Numbered from the stretch's first letter, positions 1 through 7,914 are shown. The stretch is 7,914 bases of DNA from Nitrospira sp. (GCA_029858925.1 JAOUEB010000045.1:1-7914), one strand, 5' to 3'. Made by a program: numbers and translations. The notes: a model not told the origin generated them from the sequence alone.

Positions 1-2144
1 GAGCGGGCCATCCCGCTTTCCGCTTGCCGGAGGCCGAGCGTATTCAAGAAATCCCGGAACCGCTCGCGATCTTCCGCCAAATCGATCGCGTCGGGGCTGG
101 TGCCGAGAATCTTCACCCCGGCCTTGGACAACGGAAGCGCCAGCTTCAACGGAGTCTGCCCGCCGAACTGCAACACGACCCCCATCGGCTGTTCCGCCTT
201 CACGATATTGAGGACATCCTCCTCCGTGAGCGGCTCGAAGTAGAGCCGGTCCGACGTGTCATAATCCGTGCTCACTGTTTCCGGATTGCAATTCACCATG
301 ATCGTTTCGATCGCTTCTTCGCGTAGGGCCATGGCCGCATGCACACAGCAGTAGTCGAATTCGATTCCCTGCCCTATGCGGTTGGGGCCACCGCCGAGGA
401 TGACGACCTTTTTCCGATCCGACGGCCGGGCCTCGCATTCGCTTCCATATGTAGAATAGAGATACGGCGTATGGGCTTCGAACTCCGCCGCGCAGGTGTC
501 GACCCGCTTGTATGTGACGGATCGGCCCGGAGCCGCGCCGGTTCCACTCTTCCCCGATCCCATGCGCGCCTTGCGGACTTTTGCCGGCTCGACACCGAGC
601 AATTGGCCGATCCGATCGTCCGAGAACCCCTGTTGTTTGGCTTCCCAGAGCCACTCATCCGCCGGCGCCAAGGCCGTGGTCCCTGATTTGGCCAACAGCA
701 CCTGCTCGAACCCGATCAGCTCCCGGATCTGCTCGATGAACCAGGGGTCGATCTTCGTTATCGCGAACAACTCCTCATTCGTGAGACCCAGGCGAATCCC
801 ATCGGCCAGATACCACAAGCGTTCGGGCAGCGGCGTGCGCAACATCTGGCGAACATTCTCCAACGCCTCGCCCCGGTTGAACTCCGGAGGGATTCCCCGA
901 TCGATCCCCATCCGCGAGGACAACCCATTGAGATCCAGCTCCAGGGAACGGATGGCCTTCTGCAGCGCTTCCTTGAAGGTCCTCCCGATGGCCATCGCCT
1001 CACCAACCGATTTCATTTGCGTCGTCAACGTGGGATCGGCGCCTTTGAATTTCTGAAACGCGAACCGAGGAATCTTCACCACCACATAGTCGATTGCCGG
1101 TTCGAACGACGCCTTGGTCGTGCCGGTGATGTCGTTGGTGATTTCATCCAAGGTATAGCCGACTGCCAGCTTGGCGGCGATTTTCGCGATCGGGAACCCC
1201 GTCGCTTTCGACGCCAACGCCGAACTCCTGGAGACCCGTGGATTCATTTCGATGACGACCATATCTCCGTTCGCCGGATCGATGCCGAACTGGATGTTCG
1301 AGCCGCCTGTATCGACTCCGATTTCACGAATAATCCGGAGCGCGGCATCCCGCATCCGCTGATACTCTTTGTCGGTCAATGTCATAGCCGGCGCAACGGT
1401 GATACTGTCGCCGGTGTGGACGCCCATCGGGTCGAGATTCTCGATAGGACAGACGATCACGACGTTGTCCTTCAGGTCGCGCATGACTTCCAATTCATAT
1501 TCTTTCCACCCGATGACCGACTCCTCGATCAACACTTGGCTGACCGGACTCATCACCAGAGCCCAATCGATCAGTTTTTCAAACTCTTCCCGATTGTAGG
1601 CGATGTTTCCACCCGTTCCCCCCATCGTAAAGGACGGGCGAATGATGGCCGGAAATCCGACCATATCCAGAATCCCGACCGCCTCCTGACGCGTGTGCGC
1701 CGTGCCGCTCTTGGGCACACGCAAGCCGATCCGCTGCATCGCCAGCTTGAAGGCCTCCCGATCCTCCGCTTTATGGATGGCTTCGGCCGAGGCGCCGATG
1801 AGCCGGACCCCGTATTTCTCAAGCACGCCGCGTTTGACCAATCCCACGGTCGCGTTGAGCGCCGTTTGCCCGCCCATCGTCGGCAGCAACGCGTCGGGTC
1901 TCTCGCGCTCGATCACTTTCTCGACGACATCCAGCGTAATCGGTTCCACATACGTTCGGTCCGCCATCTCCGGATCGGTCATGATCGTGGCAGGGTTGCT
2001 GTTGATGAGGATGACTTTATAGCCTTCCTCTTTGAGAGCTTTGCAGGCTTGCGTGCCAGAATAGTCGAATTCGCAGGCCTGCCCGATGACGATCGGGCCG
2101 GACCCGATCATGAGAATGGAACGGATGTCTGTGCGTTTCGGCAT
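1..2144 (-). CDS. carB: Carbamoyl-phosphate synthase large subunit CarB, 3' part beyond window
   Basis: CarB is the synthetase subunit: it phosphorylates bicarbonate, takes ammonia from CarA to form carbamate, and phosphorylates that to carbamoyl phosphate for pyrimidine and arginine synthesis. The window holds 714 codons from the start [20 protein letters not shown], and the frame is open to base 1. The family is usually about 1,070 residues, so roughly two thirds are visible. The first ATP-grasp half (about 1-400) keeps R169 ([13 protein letters not shown]), E215, H243, E299 and N301 ([10 protein letters not shown]), at the same numbers as in E. coli CarB. A helical oligomerisation region follows (about 400-550). 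The second synthetase half opens near residue 580 with [15 protein letters not shown], a recognisable copy of [15 protein letters not shown] near residue 14, reflecting the family's internal duplication. The start codon lies 6 bases after the M48 peptidase stop, with AGGA upstream. The break at base 1 is only the window edge; no frameshift is seen. Confidence 0.97.
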   Translation of the reverse strand, partial: MPKRTDIRSILMIGSGPIVIGQACEFDYSGTQACKALKEEGYKVILINSNPATIMTDPEMADRTYVEPITLDVVEKVIERERPDALLPTMGGQTALNATVGLVKRGVLEKYGVRLIGASAEAIHKAEDREAFKLAMQRIGLRVPKSGTAHTRQEAVGILDMVGFPAIIRPSFTMGGTGGNIAYNREEFEKLIDWALVMSPVSQVLIEESVIGWKEYELEVMRDLKDNVVIVCPIENLDPMGVHTGDSITVAPAMTLTDKEYQRMRDAALRIIREIGVDTGGSNIQFGIDPANGDMVVIEMNPRVSRSSALASKATGFPIAKIAAKLAVGYTLDEITNDITGTTKASFEPAIDYVVVKIPRFAFQKFKGADPTLTTQMKSVGEAMAIGRTFKEALQKAIRSLELDLNGLSSRMGIDRGIPPEFNRGEALENVRQMLRTPLPERLWYLADGIRLGLTNEELFAITKIDPWFIEQIRELIGFEQVLLAKSGTTALAPADEWLWEAKQQGFSDDRIGQLLGVEPAKVRKARMGSGKSGTGAAPGRSVTYKRVDTCAAEFEAHTPYLYSTYGSECEARPSDRKKVVILGGGPNRIGQGIEFDYCCVHAAMALREEAIETIMVNCNPETVSTDYDTSDRLYFEPLTEEDVLNIVKAEQPMGVVLQFGGQTPLKLALPLSKAGVKILGTSPDAIDLAEDRERFRDFLNTLGLRQAESGMAR

Positions 2145-2148
2145 ATGT

Positions 2149-2152
2149 TCCT
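2149..2152 (-). promoter_or_regulatory. Ribosome binding site of carB, overlapping the upstream stop codon
   Basis: The sequence AGGA lies 4 bases before the carB ATG and shares two bases with the TAG stop of the M48 peptidase gene (2151-2153). A ribosome finishing the peptidase therefore ends on the carB start region, which suggests translational coupling. It also supports the carB start at 2144. The spacing is on the short side and the match is modest. Confidence 0.5.
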
Positions 2153-3179
2153 ATGAGAAAAGCGCCGGCCCGCCGGACTGCGGCAGCGGCCCGATCGGAG
2201 GACGGTACGGTTTCGGTATCGTCATGGATGGCGGAATGTCTCCCCCCGGTCCTCGGTAATATTTCATTGCATCCGGCAGCCAGTCTTCGATCTGATTGAT
2301 GCGGGACACATCGGACGGATGGGTCGATAGGAACTCAGGAATCGTTTGCTGCGATCTGAAACAGGCCTTGCCGATCAGCTGCCTGGGACAGCCGCTCATG
2401 CGCTCCCAAAACGGCACCGCTTCACGGGGGTCATAGCCGGCCTGGGCCATCAGCCGAAGCCCGATCAGATCCGCTTCCGACTCCTGGCTTCGCCCAAACG
2501 GCAACGACACGCCGACGCCATAGGCGCTCATCGCCGCCATCGCCGCATCCGGACGTCCCGCCATCGCGCCGGCGGCAAGCGCGCCGACCTGCCCGATGGT
2601 TTCCAGAATCCCTCGGCTGTACCGCTCGGCGCCATGACGCTGCAGCGCGTGCGCGACCTCATGCCCCATCACGGTTGCCAACCCGTCTTCAGTCTTCGTA
2701 TATTTGAGAATGCCTGTGAAAATCGCAACCTTGCCGCCCGGCAGGGCGAAGGCATTCACCGTCTTGTCGTCGTCGATGACGGCAAATTCCCATTGATACT
2801 CAGGCTTATTGGCGGCGGCGGCAATTCGATTGCCGACCCGGTGGACCATTTCGTTGATTTCCAAGTCCTGGCTCAGGCGGGCTTTGCGCAACACCTCGTG
2901 GAACGCGCTGACGCCCATGGCGATTTCTTTTTCTTCACTGATGTAAATGAATTGGTCGCGTGACGTGCCCGGCGCCCGATAACAGCCGGCCAGCATGGAC
3001 GCAATCCCGGTTACCGCCCCCATGCTCACGAGGCCATACAGCCCCAACGCTCCTCGGATACCGTACCCAAGCAGCGCCCGACGCCCGATCCGCGCCGAAA
3101 GAACAGAATCGATAGAATGGTCGCGTGATTGTGCCATCGGAAATTCATGCGGTCGCCCGCGCGCGTCTGATCGGCTCAT
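2151..3179 (-). CDS. M48 family zinc metallopeptidase, predicted lipoprotein
   Basis: This 342-residue protein is a zinc-dependent endopeptidase of family M48, the group that includes the E. coli lipoproteins LoiP and YcaL and the BepA protein, which act in envelope protein quality control. The active site is complete: HEVAH at residues 173-177 gives two zinc ligands and the catalytic Glu, and ESEAD at 233-237 gives the third ligand (EXXXD pattern). NAFALPGGKVAIFTG (142-156) and STHPSDVSRI (285-294) are further typical M48 stretches. The N-terminus has a twin-arginine pair (GRRALLG, 32-38), a long hydrophobic segment, and a strong lipobox LAGC with lipidation expected at C66; Tyr at +2 would not retain it at an E. 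coli-type inner membrane. The tail is rich in Pro and Gly. The gene starts 6 bases after the sppA stop. No good Shine-Dalgarno sequence precedes it; a second ATG at 3137 (MAQSRDHS) is possible and keeps the whole signal. Function within the envelope is inferred; the substrate is unknown. Confidence 0.9.
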   Translation of the reverse strand: MSRSDARGRPHEFPMAQSRDHSIDSVLSARIGRRALLGYGIRGALGLYGLVSMGAVTGIASMLAGCYRAPGTSRDQFIYISEEKEIAMGVSAFHEVLRKARLSQDLEINEMVHRVGNRIAAAANKPEYQWEFAVIDDDKTVNAFALPGGKVAIFTGILKYTKTEDGLATVMGHEVAHALQRHGAERYSRGILETIGQVGALAAGAMAGRPDAAMAAMSAYGVGVSLPFGRSQESEADLIGLRLMAQAGYDPREAVPFWERMSGCPRQLIGKACFRSQQTIPEFLSTHPSDVSRINQIEDWLPDAMKYYRGPGGDIPPSMTIPKPYRPPIGPLPQSGGPALFS

Positions 3180-3185
3180 ATTTCG

Positions 3186-4139
3186 TTACGGCATCCAGAG
3201 ATACATGAACTGCGGTGTGCCTCCTCGCGCGAGCGCCATCACGTCGAGATCGGCAAAGCCCGCCAGCGGACCCGGCGCAAGAAGCTTGGAATAGATATTG
3301 TTCGAGTACCCACCGGGACGGTGATAGGTGACCACACGGGCCTCCGGAAGCTTCGCCTTCTTCTTCGCCGCTTCGACGGCATCTTCCAGATATCCGAGGT
3401 CATCCACCAGACCGGCTGCCTTCGCTTGCTCCCCCGTATAAATTCGTCCATCGGCCAATTTCTTGATCTGGTCCATCTGCAAGTGCGGCCGGCCTGCCTG
3501 CACCACAGTCAAGAACTGCTGATAGAACGAATCGATCAGCCCTTGAAAGATCGCCCGTTCCTCCGACGTCATGACCCGAAACGGAGACCCCATGTCTTTT
3601 CGAGGGCCGGACGTGACCGCCGTCGCCTCAATGCCCACCTTTTCCAGCAATCCCCTGGCATTGACCGTCAGCATGATGACGCCGATGCTTCCCGTGACGG
3701 ATGAGGGATGCGCCATCACCGTATCTGCTGCTGCTGCAATATAGTACCCCCCGGAGGTGCCCAGATCCATGATCGAGGCGATGACCGGAATCTTCTTGGA
3801 TGCTTTGAACGCTTTGATTTCGTGATGAATGATATCCGAGGCCGTGACCGTGCCGCCGGGCGAATTGATCCGGAGCACGACGGCTTTCACCTCGTCATCC
3901 TGCGTGGCTTTCGTCAACTGCTCCTTGATTCTCGCCAGGAGACTCGGCGCGGGAATCAAGCCTTCTTTCTCCTGGGAACTGATCATGCCGGAGACCTCGA
4001 TCAACAGCACTTTGGCTGTTCCTGTGCCGCCGACCTGCGTCTCTTGGAGTGGACCCTGGCCCGGAAACAACGTGAAATTGAACGTACAGCCGGACATCGA
4101 CAACCCGACGAGCAACAATGCAAGCAACCGATTACGCAT
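3186..4139 (-). CDS. sppA: Signal peptide peptidase SppA (S49 family), predicted lipoprotein
   Basis: SppA-type serine proteases degrade leftover signal peptides and other short membrane-bound peptides. The chosen start gives 317 residues, [18 protein letters not shown], a short signal with a lipobox-like SMSGC that predicts lipidation at C18. The frame stays open upstream to an in-frame start at 4190, but starting there would put 17 residues in front of the signal and remove the good ribosome site. The core is typical of the short, single-domain Spp[13 protein letters not shown] (87-98), then GTSGGYY with the nucleophile Ser129, VTGSIGVI (148-155), and [10 protein letters not shown] with the general base Lys181. 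This matches the Ser/Lys dyad of Bacillus Spp[20 protein letters not shown] is the usual C-terminal S49 motif. The ATG overlaps the end of carA by 8 bases, and the M48 peptidase gene follows 6 bases after the stop. Family and catalytic competence are well supported; lipid anchoring rather than a plain membrane helix is inferred. Confidence 0.93.
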   Translation of the reverse strand: MRNRLLALLLVGLSMSGCTFNFTLFPGQGPLQETQVGGTGTAKVLLIEVSGMISSQEKEGLIPAPSLLARIKEQLTKATQDDEVKAVVLRINSPGGTVTASDIIHHEIKAFKASKKIPVIASIMDLGTSGGYYIAAAADTVMAHPSSVTGSIGVIMLTVNARGLLEKVGIEATAVTSGPRKDMGSPFRVMTSEERAIFQGLIDSFYQQFLTVVQAGRPHLQMDQIKKLADGRIYTGEQAKAAGLVDDLGYLEDAVEAAKKKAKLPEARVVTYHRPGGYSNNIYSKLLAPGPLAGFADLDVMALARGGTPQFMYLWMP

Positions 4140-5310
4140 GGTGGGTCTCCATAAGCCGAACGAATTCCTCGAACAGATAGGCCGAATCATGAGGCCCCGG
4201 GGAGGCCTCCGGATGATACTGAACCGAAAACGCCGGACGATCCATGCAGACCATGCCTTCGATCGAGCAGTCGTTCAAGCTGAGATGTGTGATCGACAGC
4301 CTGCCATGCTTGGTATCGACCGTCGGCGGACTGTCCGGCGCCTCGCTGAACGACAGAGGGATCTTGACGGCAAAGTTATGGTTCTGCGACGTGATCTCGA
4401 CCTTCCTGCTCCGAAGGTCGATCACCGGATGATTTGCGCCGTGGTGTCCGAACTTGAGCTTATAGGTTTCAAGCCCGAACGCAAGCCCCAAAATCTGATG
4501 GCCCAAGCAAATGCCGAAGATCGGATAGCGGCCGATCAGCGTCCGCACGGTTTCCACGGCATAGGGCACGCCTTCCGGATCGCCGGGGCCGTTGGAGAGG
4601 AAAATTCCATCCGGGTTGCGCGCGGCGATTTCAGCAGCTGTTGTCGATGCCGGCACCACCGTAACCAGGCAACCGACATCGACCAGCCGGTTCAGAATAT
4701 TCTGTTTGACGCCAAAATCATAGGCCACGACCTGCCACGGCCGGCGTCGCTGTCCGTCCGATCTGCTCCCGCCTCCGTCCAGCGCCCATTTTCCGGACCC
4801 GGCCTTCCATTCATACGACGTTTCACAGGTAACCTCCGCCGCCAAGTCCCGTCCGGCGATACCGGGCGCTTCCCGCGCTTTGGCCACGGCGCCGGCCGCA
4901 TCGAGGCCCCCGTGTGTAATGACCCCTTGCTGCGATCCATGCTCGCGCAAATGTCTCGTTAACGCTCTGGTATCGAGCCCTTCGATCGCCACGACCTTCG
5001 CCTGCGTCAAGTATTCCTGAATCGTCTGTGTGCTCCGCCAATTACTGGCCAGCCGGCTGGCTTCCATCACCACAAACCCTTCCGCCCACAGGCGGCGGGA
5101 CTCACTGTCTTCCGGCGTCGCTCCGTAATTCCCGATATGGGAGCAGGTCATCGTGACAATTTGCCCTTTGTAGGAGGGATCGGTCAGCACCTCCTGATAG
5201 CCGGTCATCGCCGTATTGAACACGACTTCTCCGACCGTCTCGCCTTCGTACCCAAGCGCACGGCCCTCAAAGCATGCACCGTCCGCCAATGCCAACAGCG
5301 CTTTTTTCAT
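4132..5310 (-). CDS. carA: Carbamoyl-phosphate synthase small subunit CarA (glutaminase)
   Basis: CarA hydrolyses glutamine and passes ammonia through a tunnel to CarB. At 392 residues it is close to the usual length (382 in E. coli). The N-terminal CarA-specific domain (about 1-150) has [24 protein letters not shown] and GNYG. The class I glutamine amidotransferase domain (about 192-388) has [10 protein letters not shown] (238-247), the nucleophile Cys268 in [18 protein letters not shown], and the His366/Glu368 pair in [10 protein letters not shown], so the triad is complete. Two stretches look longer than in E. coli: a Gly/Ser/Arg-rich linker at about 169-190 and an insert near 321-336, both outside the catalytic motifs. 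The ATG overlaps the TGA of the upstream membrane protein gene (ATGA), and the stop lies inside the start region of sppA. No strong Shine-Dalgarno is seen, only a G-rich run, so coupling with the upstream gene is likely. Its partner carB is two genes further on. Confidence 0.97.
   Translation of the reverse strand: MKKALLALADGACFEGRALGYEGETVGEVVFNTAMTGYQEVLTDPSYKGQIVTMTCSHIGNYGATPEDSESRRLWAEGFVVMEASRLASNWRSTQTIQEYLTQAKVVAIEGLDTRALTRHLREHGSQQGVITHGGLDAAGAVAKAREAPGIAGRDLAAEVTCETSYEWKAGSGKWALDGGGSRSDGQRRRPWQVVAYDFGVKQNILNRLVDVGCLVTVVPASTTAAEIAARNPDGIFLSNGPGDPEGVPYAVETVRTLIGRYPIFGICLGHQILGLAFGLETYKLKFGHHGANHPVIDLRSRKVEITSQNHNFAVKIPLSFSEAPDSPPTVDTKHGRLSITHLSLNDCSIEGMVCMDRPAFSVQYHPEASPGPHDSAYLFEEFVRLMETHHA
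4146..4150 (-). promoter_or_regulatory. Ribosome binding site of sppA, inside the end of carA
   Basis: GGAGA sits 6 bases before the sppA ATG at 4139, and lies wholly within the last codons of carA. It is the best-spaced Shine-Dalgarno sequence among the junctions here and decides the sppA start over the upstream in-frame possibility at 4190. Since carA ends 8 bases inside sppA, translation of the two genes is probably coupled. Confidence 0.65.
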
Positions 5311-5828
5311 AGCCCCGCCCCGCTCGGACGGATCGTCCGTTGTGACTTTATTCCGATCAACAGAACCCCCAGGACCAAATTGCCGATATCGAGTACTCGA
5401 ATGGGCAGAAGAACACGAAACAACGACTCGAAAGCCGCCTTCTTGGCCGCTTCCTCATGTGCTGCAAAGGCCTGCGCTTGAAGCGCTACGGCCTGCGGAT
5501 GCAGTGCCAGAATCACGACTGCGGCGATCGCCACCATCAGCGCCAAGACGATGATCTCCCCTCGACCGACCGCCACCGCCGGCTCTCCGCTCCACCAGCG
5601 ATAGGCAGCGACAGCGCACAGAACCGCCATAGCCCCGATCACGAACCGATGGTACCCCTCGAACGCCCGCGTCAGAAACAGCCCGCCTGAATCCTGCCCG
5701 CCGAACGTATTGAACACCGCCGGGATCACCGCTCCGACCAGCACGATCATCCCGCCGATCCACACACCGAGCGCCAGCCATTCAAGCGTGAGGCAGCAGA
5801 GCAGTCCCCAATAGGACACGCGCCGCAC
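5307..5828 (-). CDS. DUF4149-like four-helix membrane protein of unknown function
   Basis: This 173-residue protein has no assigned function. It has about four hydrophobic segments (roughly residues 8-36, 61-78, 92-110 and 145-161), and the pattern resembles the DUF4149 / TMEM205-like family: an early [25 protein letters not shown] helix, a short linker with [10 protein letters not shown], and a last helix preceded by a polar, Ala-rich stretch (113-135). Family recognition is by eye and would need a profile search. The start is taken as the GTG at 5828, 4 bases after the pyrC stop; a weak GGAA lies about 10 bases upstream. An ATG start further in would cut the first helix. The stop overlaps the carA ATG, so it is clearly co-transcribed with pyrimidine genes. 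Nothing in the protein points to nucleotide binding, and I cannot say whether it acts in the pathway or is only carried along. Confidence 0.85.
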   Translation of the reverse strand: MRRVSYWGLLCCLTLEWLALGVWIGGMIVLVGAVIPAVFNTFGGQDSGGLFLTRAFEGYHRFVIGAMAVLCAVAAYRWWSGEPAVAVGRGEIIVLALMVAIAAVVILALHPQAVALQAQAFAAHEEAAKKAAFESLFRVLLPIRVLDIGNLVLGVLLIGIKSQRTIRPSGAGL

Positions 5829-5832
5829 TGTG

Positions 5833-7119
5833 CTACGATTCCAATGGCCCGGCCTCGAACACCACCCGCCCCCCCACGATCGTCGTCAGGACTCGCCCCT
5901 TGACCTTCCATCCGACAAACGGCGTGTTGCGGCTTTTCGAGCGAAACTTACCGGGATCGACCTCCCACTCGGCCTGTTGATCGACGATCGCCACATCGGC
6001 ATCCGCGCCAACCGCCAGCGTCCCCTTCTTCAGCCCGAACACGGCCGCCGGAGCGGACGTGAGCTTCTCAACCGCCTGTTCCAGCGACAAGACCCCCTCC
6101 TCGACTAGTCCCAGCGTCAAGGAGAGCGCAGTCTCCAGCCCGACGATTCCAAACGGAGCTTCGGTGAAATCCTGCTGCTTCTCCTGCGTGGCGTGCGGCG
6201 CATGGTCGGTTGCAATCGCATCGATCGTGCCGTCGCGCAATCCCTCTTTGATCGCGCGGACGTCGTCCCTGGTGCGCAACGGAGGATTCATCTTCGCATG
6301 CGTGTTGTACCCGCGAACCACGTCTTCGGTCAGGGTGAAGTGATGCGGGCATGCTTCCGCCGTGACCTTGATGCCACGGGCCTTCGCCTCACGGACCATT
6401 CGAACCGACCCGGCCGTGCTGATATGGGCCAGATGAAGCCGCGCTCCCGTCAGCTCCGACAGAGACAGATTGCGCGCAACCATCACATCTTCCGCCGCCG
6501 AGGGAATACCGGGCAACCCCAATTCGGTGGAGACCAGGCCTTCGTTCATGCAGCCGCCTTCAGCCAAATGCAGATCCTCGCAATGATCGACCACCGTCAG
6601 GTCGAATGCCAGCGCATATTCCATCGCCCGGCGCATCACCAGGCTGTTCATCACCGGCCGGCCGTCGTCTGAAATCGCCACACAGCCGGACCGCCGCAGA
6701 TCTCCGATTTCCGCCAGCTCTTTTCCTTCCGAGCCTTTCGTGATTGCGCCGACCGGCCACACATTGGCGAGGCCGGCCAGCCGGGACCGCTCCAGAATGA
6801 ACTCCGTCACCGCTTGGTTGTCGTTCACCGGATTCGTGTTGGGCATGCAACAGACCGTCGTAAATCCGCCGGCCACCGCTGCGGCGCTGCCGCTCTGAAT
6901 CGTTTCCTTGTATTCAAATCCAGGCTCCCGGAAATGGACATGCAGATCGACGAACCCCGGCAGCACCAGCCGCCCCTTCGCGTCGATCATCGTGCTTCCC
7001 GCCGGCATCTGCAGAGTGGGACCCACCGCCGCAATTTTTCCGTCATCGATCAGCACATCGCCCACGCCGACGAAACGGCCCGGATCGACCACCTTCCCAC
7101 CCTTGATGAAAATCGGCAT
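5833..7119 (-). CDS. pyrC: Dihydroorotase PyrC (class I)
   Basis: PyrC reversibly cyclises N-carbamoyl-L-aspartate to L-dihydroorotate, the third step of pyrimidine synthesis. The chosen start MPIFIKGGKVVDP gives 428 residues, normal for the class I (Bacillus/Aquifex-type) enzyme. The amidohydrolase barrel has all metal ligands: His60 and His62 in DLHVHFREPG, Asp152 in SDDG (151 or 152), His179 in VVDHCED, His232 in HLAHIST, and Asp305 in ATDHAPH. Arg64 and Asn94 (MPNTNP) are the expected substrate contacts. The N- and C-terminal strands form the usual beta-sandwich (GTLAVGADADVAIVD near 366-380). An active PyrC is expected, unlike the degenerate pyrC' partners of some PyrB enzymes. It directly follows pyrB; in Aquifex these two proteins form one complex. 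The same frame also offers GTG at 7155 and ATG at 7152, the latter with GGGAG 7 bases upstream, which would add about 11 residues; family alignment favours 7119. Confidence 0.96.
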   Translation of the reverse strand: MPIFIKGGKVVDPGRFVGVGDVLIDDGKIAAVGPTLQMPAGSTMIDAKGRLVLPGFVDLHVHFREPGFEYKETIQSGSAAAVAGGFTTVCCMPNTNPVNDNQAVTEFILERSRLAGLANVWPVGAITKGSEGKELAEIGDLRRSGCVAISDDGRPVMNSLVMRRAMEYALAFDLTVVDHCEDLHLAEGGCMNEGLVSTELGLPGIPSAAEDVMVARNLSLSELTGARLHLAHISTAGSVRMVREAKARGIKVTAEACPHHFTLTEDVVRGYNTHAKMNPPLRTRDDVRAIKEGLRDGTIDAIATDHAPHATQEKQQDFTEAPFGIVGLETALSLTLGLVEEGVLSLEQAVEKLTSAPAAVFGLKKGTLAVGADADVAIVDQQAEWEVDPGKFRSKSRNTPFVGWKVKGRVLTTIVGGRVVFEAGPLES

Positions 7120-7122
7120 AGT

Positions 7123-7136
7123 CTCCCTATCCTCTC
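7123..7136 (-). promoter_or_regulatory. Purine-rich ribosome binding region of pyrC
   Basis: A purine-rich stretch precedes the ATG at 7119, with AGGGAG (7123-7128) only 3 bases away and GAGAGGA (7130-7136) about 10 bases away. Either could bind 16S rRNA. This supports the start at 7119 but does not exclude the upstream alternative at 7152, which has its own GGGAG at 7160-7164 inside the end of pyrB. Confidence 0.45.
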
Positions 7137-7151
7137 GCTGACTGCGGCCCA

Positions 7152-7913
7152 TCACCCTGCTCCCGACATGAGGTACAAAATACCCATGCGCACCGCCACG
7201 CCGTTGGCGACTTGGTCGAGAATCACGGACGAGAGGCTGTCCGCCACATCCGGCGCAATCTCCACTCCGCGATTGATCGGCCCCGGATGCATGACGATCG
7301 CGCCGGCATCGGCCAATTTGACCCGTTCCGCCGTCAATCCATAGAGCCGCGCGTACTCGCGAATGGTTGGAAAGAGCGCGCGCCCCTGCCGTTCCAACTG
7401 AAGGCGGAGCATCATGATGACGTTCACTCCGCCCAAGCCCTCGTCCATATTGGAATAGATCTTCACCCCAAGCTTCTCAACACCCCATGGCATCATAGTG
7501 GGCGGGCCCACCAGACGCACCTCGGCGCCCAACTTGGTCAGCGCATAGATGTTTGAACGGGCCACCCGGCTGTGCGACACATCTCCGACGATCGCCACCC
7601 GCAACCCATCGAATCCCATGCCGCGCCCGCGGATGGTATAGAGATCCAGCAGCGCCTGCGTGGGATGTTCGTGCCATCCGTCCCCCGCGTTGATGACCGC
7701 GGATTTCACCCCGCGAGCCAACATTTCAGCGGCCCCGGCGGACGAATGGCGCAGCACGATAATATCCGCCTGCATCGCCTCAATGTTACGCGCGGTGTCA
7801 AGGAGCGTTTCGCCTTTCGTGACGCTGCTCGACGAGGGCGAAAAGTTGATCACATCCGCGCTCAGCCGTTTTGCCGCCAGTTCGAACGACGTGCGGGTTC
7901 TGGTGCTCGGTTC
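7152..7913 (-). CDS. pyrB: Aspartate carbamoyltransferase catalytic chain PyrB, 5' part beyond window
   Basis: PyrB transfers the carbamoyl group to aspartate, the committed step of pyrimidine synthesis. The frame is open to the window edge and 253 residues are visible, starting [17 protein letters not shown], which is the carbamoyl-phosphate-binding motif near residue 50 of E. coli PyrB. About 50 N-terminal residues and the start codon therefore lie outside. Other family marks are [13 protein letters not shown], whose Lys is the mobile-loop residue (K84 in E. coli), [21 protein letters not shown] (HPTQ at visible residues 83-86), [22 protein letters not shown], and [11 protein letters not shown], the aspartate-side loop. 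It ends normally in LYLMSGAG. The GTG at 7853 is an internal Val codon and not the start, since conserved motifs precede it. The TGA overlaps possible upstream pyrC starts. No regulatory PyrI gene is visible in the window. Confidence 0.96.
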   Translation of the reverse strand, partial: EPSTRTRTSFELAAKRLSADVINFSPSSSSVTKGETLLDTARNIEAMQADIIVLRHSSAGAAEMLARGVKSAVINAGDGWHEHPTQALLDLYTIRGRGMGFDGLRVAIVGDVSHSRVARSNIYALTKLGAEVRLVGPPTMMPWGVEKLGVKIYSNMDEGLGGVNVIMMLRLQLERQGRALFPTIREYARLYGLTAERVKLADAGAIVMHPGPINRGVEIAPDVADSLSSVILDQVANGVAVRMGILYLMSGAG

Positions 7914-7914
7914 G

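Noticed and set aside
1..3. carB appearing truncated at the window start and pyrB at the window end
   Set aside because: Both frames are open at the edge and the missing parts fit the family lengths, so this is a window effect rather than gene decay.
1017..2156. Long open frame on the plus strand (379 codons) opposite carB
   Set aside because: It lies antisense to a clear CarB reading with intact catalytic residues. The translation is rich in Arg, His and Asp without any recognisable domain, as expected from the complement of GC-rich codons.
2346..2963. Plus-strand open frame opposite the M48 peptidase
   Set aside because: It is antisense to a gene with a complete HEXXH and EXXXD site, and shows no domain of its own.
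3723..3738. Short CTG trinucleotide run, and a similar GGC run near 2813-2824
   Set aside because: Both encode short Ala runs inside real proteins (SppA AAAAD, M48 AAAN). They are too short to be a meaningful tandem repeat.
3829..4962. Plus-strand open frame (377 codons) spanning the sppA and carA junction
   Set aside because: It runs antisense across two well-supported genes, has no family motifs, and its composition looks like a shadow frame.
1..7914. Search for a new system: CRISPR, insertion sequences, inverted repeats, RNA genes, terminators
   Set aside because: No regularly spaced repeats, transposase, tRNA-like clover leaf or GC hairpin followed by a T run was seen. The coding density leaves no room for intergenic elements.

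Overview
The window is a densely packed, GC-rich block of bacterial chromosome in which every gene lies on the minus strand. Read in the direction of transcription (from the high-coordinate end down) the order is pyrB (5' end outside the window), pyrC, a small DUF4149-like membrane protein, carA, sppA (S49 peptidase), an M48 zinc metallopeptidase lipoprotein, and carB (3' end outside the window). There is essentially no intergenic DNA: the longest gap between genes is at most 32 bases, and several junctions overlap. This is most simply one polycistronic operon whose promoter and leader lie beyond base 7914.

The core is de novo pyrimidine synthesis. CarA and CarB together make carbamoyl phosphate from glutamine, bicarbonate and two ATP. 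PyrB condenses it with aspartate, and PyrC closes the ring to dihydroorotate. All catalytic motifs I can check are present in PyrB, PyrC, CarA and the visible two thirds of CarB, so the pathway looks functional.

Three genes do not belong to the pathway. A four-helix membrane protein of the DUF4149 type sits between pyrC and carA. Two cell-envelope proteases, both with apparent lipoprotein signal peptides, sit between carA and carB. They separate the two subunits of one enzyme, which is the least ordinary feature here.

The organism is a diderm-type bacterium by inference: two predicted lipoproteins carry non-Asp residues after the lipidated Cys, and the pyrB-pyrC-carA-carB order and protein style recall Nitrospira (Nitrospirota) or a relative. 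That assignment rests on general impression, not a search. I see no tRNA, rRNA, CRISPR, mobile element, attachment site, factor-independent terminator or clear frameshift. I did not find evidence of a new defence or mobile system; this is mostly a housekeeping region with an unusual gene arrangement.
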